From Actinospineispora spinosispora DSM 44797 (lineage in GTDB: Bacteria > Actinomycetota > Actinomycetes > Mycobacteriales > Pseudonocardiaceae): a stretch of 64,000 bases of DNA. Each line of letters begins with the position of its first letter. The first letter of the stretch is position 1. The translations under genes and the position numbers were made by a program. Shown here one piece after another: positions 58,266 through 64,000 of this stretch. Location of the stretch: positions 634,582 to 698,581 of the forward strand of contig NZ_KE386833.1 of NCBI RefSeq assembly GCF_000429025.1, read 5' to 3'. The notes under the pieces were generated by a model. The model was not told where the DNA came from. It made no database searches and worked only from the letters and a program-made list of their open reading frames with translations.

Positions 58266-58783
58266 CGACCTCGATCATCCGGTCCTCCCACTCGGTGCGC
58301 GCCGGTCACGACCTGCACTGTCAGCTGGTCGACACCACGGCGGACCTCCACGCGCACCTGGCGGTCCGGCGCGCGGTGTTCGTCGCCGAGCAGAGCGTGT
58401 TCGCCGAGTCCGACACCGACTCCCACGACGTCGACCCGGCGACGATCCACGTGCTGGGCCTGGTCGACGGTGTGCCGGCGGGCGCCGTACGGCTGTTCCC
58501 ACTCGATCCGACGGAGCCCCGAGCAGGCTGGCAGGGCGACCGGCTGGCCGTGCTCCCGGAGTTCCGGACCAGCGGGCTCGGCGCACCGCTGGTGCGGTTC
58601 GCGGTGGCCACGGCCGGTGCGCTGGGCGGCCGAACCATGCTCGCCCACATCCAGCCGGCCAACCGCACGTTCTTCCGCCGACTCGGCTGGACCCAGCTGG
58701 GCGGCACCGAGATCTACGTGGGCCTGCCCCACCTGCTCATGGAGATCGACCTGCACACCCACCCCGACGACCAGAACCCGTGA
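58262..58783 (+). CDS. GNAT-family protein, MSMEG_0567/Sll0786-like
   Basis: A 173-residue protein with ATG at 58262. HLAVRRAVFVAEQSVFAESD, GDRLAVLPEFRTSGLGAPLV (the Q/R-x2-G-x-G/A-type acetyl-CoA loop is RTSGLG) and LPHLLMEIDL resemble the N-acetyltransferase of the same nitrogen-starvation clusters as the DsrE-like protein. The substrate is unknown. Its stop codon lies inside the left arm of the hairpin at 58774-58825. Confidence 0.75.
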   Translation: MTTSIIRSSHSVRAGHDLHCQLVDTTADLHAHLAVRRAVFVAEQSVFAESDTDSHDVDPATIHVLGLVDGVPAGAVRLFPLDPTEPRAGWQGDRLAVLPEFRTSGLGAPLVRFAVATAGALGGRTMLAHIQPANRTFFRRLGWTQLGGTEIYVGLPHLLMEIDLHTHPDDQNP

Positions 58784-58825
58784 GTGGCGAGTGGTCCCCT
58801 GAGACCACTCGCCACTCACGGGTTC
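58774..58825. terminator. Perfect 23-bp-stem bidirectional terminator
   Basis: The arms 58774-58796 and 58803-58825 are exact reverse complements with loop CCCTGA. The left arm begins GAACCCGTGAGTG and contains the GNAT stop codon TGA at 58781. The right arm ends three bases before the stop of the convergent SARP/LAL gene. It shares ACCCGTGAGTG with the palindrome at 38372. Confidence 0.9.
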
Positions 58826-58828
58826 TCG

Positions 58829-61800
58829 TCAGCTGGTCCGTGGGGTGGGGGTGATGAGGCGCCCTCCGGCCATGAACGACGTGCGCAGCCGGTGGGGGAG
58901 AGCCGCGGCTATCCGGGATATCGCCGCCTGATGCTCGGCCGGTGTGCCCAGCTGGGCCATCAGCAGGTCGGAACCGGTCGTGGCGGCCACCGCGCGGGCC
59001 TCCTCCGGGCGCCCGAGGGCGCGCAGCGCGAGCGCCTCGTACTTGCGTGAGGAGTAGCGGCGGGCGTCGTCGCGCAGTGCCTCGGCAAGGCTCGGGTCCC
59101 AGCGCGAGCGCATCTCCAGCAGCCGCATCGCCGCCCTCGGCCGGAACGGCAGCGGGCGCTCCAGCATCGGCGCCGCGGCGTCGACCGCCGCCGCGGCCGA
59201 CTCCTCCCGGCCGAGCAGCAGATCGCAGTCAGCGACCGCCAGCAGCGCGTGCAGCTCCTGCTCCAGCTCCAGGGCACCGCCGCCGCGGCGGGCCAGCTCG
59301 ACCGCATGCTCGGCGTGCTCCCTGGCCCGGTCGACCTGGCCGATCTCCTGCAGGATCCACGAGGTCGTCGTCTCGATGCCGGCCCGGTAGAAGCCGACCT
59401 TCTCCGCGTCGATCAGGCGTCTGGCGTTCTCCAGAGACCGCAGTGCGCCGGCGAAGTCACCGATGTCGCCTCGGGTCAGCGCGGTGAAGAACAACGTCTG
59501 CAGCATCGGGCGGAACTCACCGGTGCGCCGACACAGCACCGCCGCTCTGGCCAGCACGGCGCGGGCTTCGGCGAACCGGTCCTGGTGCTGCAGCAAGGCG
59601 CCGCGGTACGCCAGCGCCAACCCGGTGGTCGTCTCGTCCGGTTCCGCGGCCAGTACCCGGTTGTAGGCCGCTTCGGCGCCGGCGTACTCGCCGTCCCAGT
59701 GCCGGACCCGGCCGAGCAGCAGCGTCGCGCTGGGCAGCGCACCGGGCGCGGCGGCGGCGGACTCGGCCAGTGACGTCGCCTGCTCGGCGAAGTCCACCGC
59801 GTGCATCGCATCCCTCGCGTACAGGGCGGTCCAGCCGAGCTGCTCGAGCGCCTTCGCCTCCAGCTGCGAGTCGCTCTCGTCGCGCGCCAGCTCCAGCGCC
59901 GTCTCGTGATCTGCTCGGGCGGCGTCCGGGCGGCCGAGATCGGTGTATGCCCGACCGCGCCGCAGCAGCACCTCGATGAGCAGTCGGGCGTCGCGCGCGG
60001 TGGTCGCCGCGTCGACCGCCTGGTCGAGCAGCTCGACGGCCTCGGAGTTGGCGAACGCCAGATGTGCGGTGTGCGCGGCGGTCATCCACGCCTGGGCCGC
60101 CGCCGGCCAGTCACCGGCCGCCGCGTGCTGCCGGGCGGCGGCCTCCGGGCGGTCGGCCAGCAGACGGGACGCCCGCCGGTGGCGGCTCACCCGCACCGGC
60201 TCCGGTGCCGCGTCGTAGGCCACCTGCCGGACGATGTCGTTGGCGAACCGGAAGCTGTCGCCCCTGGTCACCAGCAACCCGGCGCGCAGAGCTCGGCCGG
60301 CCCGCCGGGCACAGTCCTCGACGTCGAGGTTGCTCAGCGCCGCCACGTCGTCGAGGGAGAACCCGGCGCCGAGCACCGCGCCCTGGGCGAGCAGCTCGGC
60401 GGTCGCCTCACCCGCGTGGGCGATCCTCTCCTCGACCGCCTCATGCAGTGACCCCGGCACCACCATCTGCTCACCGGGCGCGGAGCTCGGTGAGGGATGG
60501 CGCAACAGCTCGGTGACGAACAGTGGGGAGCCGCCGGTCCACGAGTACAGCTTGGACACGTCGTAGCCCAGCCCGGTGCGTTCCACGAGGGTCGCCACGT
60601 CCTCGATGGTCAACGGGCCCAGCTCTAGCCAGCCGGCGGCCACATCGCGCAGGCCCGAGGCCACCGGCTCGTCCTCGGAGGTCCGCTCGGTGACCACGAC
60701 CATCAGCCTGCTGCCCGCCCACTGGCCGGTGAGCAGGTGCAACGCCTCGAGCGTCGAGCGACCGGCGTGGTGGATGTCCTCGACGATCAGCAGCACCGGG
60801 CGTCGAGCACTGAGCCGGGTGAAGAAGCCGGCGAGCGCGTCGAGACCTCGGCCGTGCTCCAGTTCGGGCCCGGCGCGTTCGTAGTCGACCGTGCCGACCA
60901 CGTCGGTCAGCTCGGGGACCAGCTGGGTCAGTGTCCCGAGCCGGGACCCGGCCAGCTCGCGGACCTCCGAGGGCCGGATTCGCCGCACGATGGTGCGGAC
61001 CGCATGCACCAGGGGCTGCAGATACATCGAGCGCTCGGCCTCGAAACAGCCGACGGACACGACGAGTGCGCCCGTGCGGCGCGGTTCGTCGGCGAACCGG
61101 TCGACCAGCGCGCTCTTGCCGATGCCCGCTTCGCCCGTGACCACGGTCAGCGCGGGCTCACCGGCGGCCGCGCCTGCCCACAGCTCGCCCAGCGCGGCCA
61201 GCTGGGTGGACCTACCGACGAGACGCTCCCGCGCTCGCGGTGCGACACCGCCGCTCGGCCTGCTGGTGGAGCGCGGGTTCTCCGCCCGCAGGATCGACAC
61301 GTACACCGCCTGGGTGGCCGGCGAGGGGTCGCTGCCCAGCTGCTCGGACATGGCCAGCTGCAGCTGGCGGTAGGTGACCAGTGCGCTACCGGAACGTCCG
61401 GAGCGCTGGTGTGCGGACATGACCGCCCTGGCGGCCTCTTCGTCGAGCGGGTCGGCACGCAGCGCGGCCCCTGCTGCTTCCGCCGCGACGTCCGGGGTGC
61501 CCAGCTCCAGTGCGGCACTGCTCCAGCAGATCCGGGCCCTGCGCAGCCAGCGCGCCACGGTCCGGCGCAGCTGCGTCACCCAGGGATCGTCGCGTTCGCC
61601 GGCCAGTGCGGTGTCGGTGGCGAGCAGTTTCGCGGCCTGCTCCGCGCTGGTCGAGGCCAGCGCGACGTTGCCATAGCGCAGTTCACGCTCGGCGGTCTCG
61701 ATGAGCTCGATGGCTTCGGCCAGGTCGACGGTCACGCCATCGGTCACCAGCCGGTATCCGGTGGGGCTGCCGTCGATGCGGTCGCGCCCCAACGCGCGGC

Positions 61801-62053
61801 GCAGGCGACTGATCAGCGCGGCGATGTTGCGGTCAGCACGTTCCGGTGGCTCAGCGTCCCACAGCGCTTCGACCAGAGTCCCGACCGGAATGAACTCGCC
61901 CACCCGTTCGGCGAGCACGGCGAGCAGCCGGCGGGCTTTGCCGACCGGCAGCGGCGCGGCCAGCTCGCCCTCCACGGTGAATCGGCCGAGGAGTCGGAAC
62001 CGCAGGTTGTCCTGGGTCACCCCGGGAACTGTACCGGGGGCGTGACCGTCCAC
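58829..62053 (-). CDS. SARP/AfsR-type LAL regulator (wHTH-BTAD-ATPase-TPR)
   Basis: A 1074-residue protein. An OmpR-like winged helix lies at about 15-105 (FRLLGRFTVEGELAAPLPVG, NIAALISRLRRALG), followed by a BTAD domain (about 110-255). An ATPase follows with Walker A VVTGEAGIGKSALVDRF and Walker B LLIVEDIHHAG, then TPR-like repeats to the end. GTG at 62053 may be leaderless behind the shared -10 at 62063-62068; GTG at 62020 is an alternative. Such proteins activate secondary-metabolite or catabolic operons. It is divergent from arcC-fdrA and convergent with the flavoprotein operon. Confidence 0.9.
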   Translation of the reverse strand: MDGHAPGTVPGVTQDNLRFRLLGRFTVEGELAAPLPVGKARRLLAVLAERVGEFIPVGTLVEALWDAEPPERADRNIAALISRLRRALGRDRIDGSPTGYRLVTDGVTVDLAEAIELIETAERELRYGNVALASTSAEQAAKLLATDTALAGERDDPWVTQLRRTVARWLRRARICWSSAALELGTPDVAAEAAGAALRADPLDEEAARAVMSAHQRSGRSGSALVTYRQLQLAMSEQLGSDPSPATQAVYVSILRAENPRSTSRPSGGVAPRARERLVGRSTQLAALGELWAGAAAGEPALTVVTGEAGIGKSALVDRFADEPRRTGALVVSVGCFEAERSMYLQPLVHAVRTIVRRIRPSEVRELAGSRLGTLTQLVPELTDVVGTVDYERAGPELEHGRGLDALAGFFTRLSARRPVLLIVEDIHHAGRSTLEALHLLTGQWAGSRLMVVVTERTSEDEPVASGLRDVAAGWLELGPLTIEDVATLVERTGLGYDVSKLYSWTGGSPLFVTELLRHPSPSSAPGEQMVVPGSLHEAVEERIAHAGEATAELLAQGAVLGAGFSLDDVAALSNLDVEDCARRAGRALRAGLLVTRGDSFRFANDIVRQVAYDAAPEPVRVSRHRRASRLLADRPEAAARQHAAAGDWPAAAQAWMTAAHTAHLAFANSEAVELLDQAVDAATTARDARLLIEVLLRRGRAYTDLGRPDAARADHETALELARDESDSQLEAKALEQLGWTALYARDAMHAVDFAEQATSLAESAAAAPGALPSATLLLGRVRHWDGEYAGAEAAYNRVLAAEPDETTTGLALAYRGALLQHQDRFAEARAVLARAAVLCRRTGEFRPMLQTLFFTALTRGDIGDFAGALRSLENARRLIDAEKVGFYRAGIETTTSWILQEIGQVDRAREHAEHAVELARRGGGALELEQELHALLAVADCDLLLGREESAAAAVDAAAPMLERPLPFRPRAAMRLLEMRSRWDPSLAEALRDDARRYSSRKYEALALRALGRPEEARAVAATTGSDLLMAQLGTPAEHQAAISRIAAALPHRLRTSFMAGGRLITPTPRTS

Positions 62054-62070
62054 CGAGAATCAACTATAGT
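62042..62070. promoter_or_regulatory. Overlapping divergent promoters sharing a palindromic -10
   Basis: On the + strand GTGACC (62042-62047), 17 bp and TATAGT (62065-62070) form a promoter for arcC. ACTATAGT (62063-62070) is itself a palindrome, so TATAGT is also read on the reverse strand, about ten bases before the SARP/LAL GTG. The two promoters would compete for the same DNA. Confidence 0.5.
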
Positions 62071-62133
62071 AATCGCTGAATCTCCGATGGTGTATGACTG
62101 TGGGGTTCGTCGTCCGGAGGGGACAGCAGGTTC

Positions 62134-63111
62134 ATGGGCAAGACCGTGGTTGTGGCACTCGGCGGCAACGCCATCACACGCAGTGGCCAGGCCGGCACCT
62201 ACGCCGAGCAGGCCGAGAACGCGCTGGGAATGGCCGACGCGGTATGTCGGTTGCGAGCGGCCGGATGGACCGTGGTGCTGGTGCACGGCAACGGCCCGCA
62301 GGTCGGGAACCTGGCCGTGCAGCAGCAGGAGAGCACCGGGAAGGTGCCCGAACAGCCGCTGCACGTCCTGGGCGCGATGACCGAGGGACAGCTGGGGAGC
62401 CTGCTCACGCTGGCGCTGCTGCGGGTCTGCGGCTCCACCCTGTCCGGGGTCGCGACTGTGGTGACGCACGTGGTCGTCGATCCGGACGATCCGGGATTCA
62501 GTCGGCCCACCAAACCGATCGGACCGTTCCTCAGCGAGGCCGAGGCCCGCCGGCACGCGGACGAGCAGGGCTGGACGGTGGGGGAGGACGCCGGCCGCGG
62601 CTATCGCAGGCTGGTCGCCTCCCCGGCGCCGTTGCGCATCGTGGAGCTGGACGCACTCCGGGCACTGGTCGACCGGGGTGTCGTGGTCATCGCGGCCGGG
62701 GGCGGCGGCGTGCCGGTGGTGCGGGACGAGGTCGGGTACCGGGGTGTCGACGCGGTCATCGACAAGGACCTCGCGGCTCAGCGGCTGGCGACCGAGCTGG
62801 GTGCCGAGGCACTGGTCCTGGTCACCGACGTACCCCAGGTGATGATCGACTACGGGACTCCGAACGCTCACCCGATCGACCGGATGACCGTCAGCGAAGC
62901 CCAGGCGCACGCCGACGACCACCAGTTCCCCGAGGGCAGCATGGGGCCCAAGATGCGCGGCGCGATCCAGTTCCTCCGCGCGGGCGGCAGGCTCGCCGTG
63001 ATCACGAACGCCGAGCGGGCCTGCGCTTCGCTGGACCCGAACGCCAGCCCGGAGGCCGATCTGGGCACCCGAATCGTCGCCGCCGACCTGCATCTGGGAG
63101 CCGCTCCGTGA
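62134..63111 (+). CDS. arcC: Carbamate kinase
   Basis: A 325-residue amino-acid-kinase-fold protein; ATG at 62134 follows GGAGGGG. VVVALGGNAITRSGQAGTYA, VLVHGNGPQVGNLAVQQQ, VVIAAGGGGVPVV and FPEGSMGPKMRGAIQFL are the carbamate kinase blocks. The enzyme makes ATP from carbamoyl phosphate. Its stop overlaps the fdrA start (GTGA). In E. coli the same pair accompanies oxamate carbamoyltransferase (FdrA-YlbE-YlbF) in anaerobic allantoin use. No arginine deiminase genes are present. Confidence 0.93.
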   Translation: MGKTVVVALGGNAITRSGQAGTYAEQAENALGMADAVCRLRAAGWTVVLVHGNGPQVGNLAVQQQESTGKVPEQPLHVLGAMTEGQLGSLLTLALLRVCGSTLSGVATVVTHVVVDPDDPGFSRPTKPIGPFLSEAEARRHADEQGWTVGEDAGRGYRRLVASPAPLRIVELDALRALVDRGVVVIAAGGGGVPVVRDEVGYRGVDAVIDKDLAAQRLATELGAEALVLVTDVPQVMIDYGTPNAHPIDRMTVSEAQAHADDHQFPEGSMGPKMRGAIQFLRAGGRLAVITNAERACASLDPNASPEADLGTRIVAADLHLGAAP

Positions 63112-64000
63112 GCCCTGTCGCGTCATCCACCGTCAGTTCCTCGCCCGCGCACGTCGCTCAGGCGATCCACCGGGTCACCGTCCACCAGGACACCTACGTC
63201 GACTCGGTGGTCCAGCTGTCCGGCACCCGGGCCATGCGTCAGGTCGACGGTGTCGACTGGGCCGCCGCCGCCATGGCGACGCCTGCCAACCTGCAGACCC
63301 TGGTGCAGGAGGGGTTCGAGCTGACCGAAGTGGCATCGGCGGGGGCGAACGACCTGTTCCTCGCGGTGCGGGCCGACTCGGAGGAGTCGGTGACCGCCGC
63401 CAGGGAGGCCGCCGAGGCCGCGATGTTCACCCCGCGCCAGGGTGGGACGAACGAGCGCGCGGCGCGCGCCGCGCGGACACTGGCAGAGGCCCTGGACCGT
63501 GCGCCGGACAGCAACGTCGCGGTGATCTCGGTACCGGGCGACTACGCGGCGCTGGAGGCACACAAGGCGCTCTCCTCAGGCCTGGACGTCCTGCTTTTCA
63601 GTGACAACGTGTCGGTCGAGGACGAGATCGAGCTGAAGGACCGGGCAACCGAGCTGGGCAGGTTGGTGATGGGACCCGGGGCCGGGACCGCGATGCTCGG
63701 ACACACGTGCCTGGGGTTCGCCAACGTGGTCCGCCCGGGGCGCGTCGCGGTGGTCGCCGCCGCCGGCACGGGCGCTCAGGAGGCCGCGAGCCTCGTCGAC
63801 CGCTGGGGAATCGGTGTCTCCCACGTCATCGGGCTGGGCGGGCGCGACCTGACCGCCGCGATCGGGGGCCGGATGGCGCTGTCCGCCGTGCGTGGGCTGG
63901 TCGACGACGACAACACCGACGTCATCCTCCTGGTGTCCAAGCCGCCTTCGCCCGAGGTGGCGCGCGCCGTGCTGGCGGCCGCCGAGGGTAAGCAGCTGGT
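63108..64000 (+). CDS. fdrA: FdrA-family protein, 5' part (cut by window end)
   Basis: GTG at 63108 overlaps the arcC stop. About 297 residues are visible to the edge. VHQDTYVDSVVQLSGTRAMR, QVDGVDWAAAAMATPANLQT and the CoA-binding-like segment VAVVAAAGTGAQEAASLVDR are FdrA features; the protein resembles the succinyl-CoA synthetase alpha subunit. FdrA is one subunit of the oxamate carbamoyltransferase complex, which yields carbamoyl phosphate for the neighbouring kinase. YlbE/YlbF-type genes would be expected just beyond the window. Confidence 0.88.
   Translation, partial: MSPVASSTVSSSPAHVAQAIHRVTVHQDTYVDSVVQLSGTRAMRQVDGVDWAAAAMATPANLQTLVQEGFELTEVASAGANDLFLAVRADSEESVTAAREAAEAAMFTPRQGGTNERAARAARTLAEALDRAPDSNVAVISVPGDYAALEAHKALSSGLDVLLFSDNVSVEDEIELKDRATELGRLVMGPGAGTAMLGHTCLGFANVVRPGRVAVVAAAGTGAQEAASLVDRWGIGVSHVIGLGGRDLTAAIGGRMALSAVRGLVDDDNTDVILLVSKPPSPEVARAVLAAAEGKQL

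Noticed and set aside
49693..62068. GAGAATCCACTATA (49693-49706) and GAGAATCAACTATA (62055-62068) differ at one base and lie near gene starts of the CoM and arcC operons.
   Set aside because: In 64 kb many 14-base pairs with one mismatch are expected by chance, and the first copy is inside a tightly coupled operon where a promoter is not needed. Not enough for a shared regulatory motif.
45936..64000. A LarA-type racemase or an epoxyalkane:CoM transferase to use the two cofactors.
   Set aside because: I checked the genes in this part and none shows the features of either family; they must be elsewhere if present.

Overview
The window is GC-rich, uses many GTG starts and is full of 1- and 4-base stop/start overlaps (ATGA, GTGA). 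It carries deazaflavin (F420)-type enzymes, SARP/LAL regulators, seven TetR regulators and a PQQ system. Together these point to an actinobacterium, most likely of the Pseudonocardiales (inference; there is no rRNA in the window). I see no tRNA, rRNA, transposase, phage or CRISPR sequence. The layout is that of an accessory catabolic and cofactor region made of many short operons.

Layout. 0-3 kb: sugar-acid catabolism (fuconate dehydratase, MFS carrier, FAH-fold dehydratase). 2.9-10 kb: TetR-controlled oxidoreductases, several with visible operators. 10-14 kb: an F420-type monooxygenase and an rsbQ-rsbP-rsbV stress-signalling operon. 14-17.7 kb: a phosphonoacetate hydrolase operon with carrier and LysR regulator. 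18-20 kb: a TetR-controlled pair. 20-30 kb: a complete pqqABCDE operon, a PQQ alcohol dehydrogenase with the four-residue lanthanide-type metal site, its small partner, katG and a GAF-LytTR regulator. 30-34 kb: phosphotransferase, unknown protein and GMC oxidoreductase. 34.8-38.4 kb: a three-subunit molybdenum aldehyde oxidoreductase. 38-45.8 kb: small enzymes, an esterase/lactamase-fold pair, a LuxR-type LAL regulator and an F420-type oxidoreductase.

The most striking part is 45.9-64 kb. larE-larB-larC (nickel-pincer nucleotide synthesis) is followed by an OsmC protein and a six-gene, translationally coupled operon: a His/Cys-rich small protein, phosphosulfolactate synthase (ComA), an unknown cysteine-rich protein, two aspartase/fumarase-superfamily lyases and a desulfhydrase-like PLP enzyme. 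This is the enzyme set of the bacterial coenzyme M pathway known from Xanthobacter. It is followed by an operon with a CoA-disulfide-reductase-like flavoprotein, a DsrE-like protein and a GNAT protein of families otherwise known from nitrilase/nitrogen-starvation clusters, and two unknown proteins. A divergent SARP/LAL regulator and a carbamate kinase-fdrA operon close the window. No CoM-consuming enzyme and no lactate-racemase-type NPN enzyme is present, so what these cofactors serve is open.

Non-coding structure: three copies of a roughly 67-bp nested inverted repeat (14.0, 48.7, 55.3 kb) with compensatory stem changes; two perfect long hairpins sharing CCCGTGAGTG between convergent genes (38.4, 58.8 kb); and repeated palindromic operators in most TetR divergent promoters.
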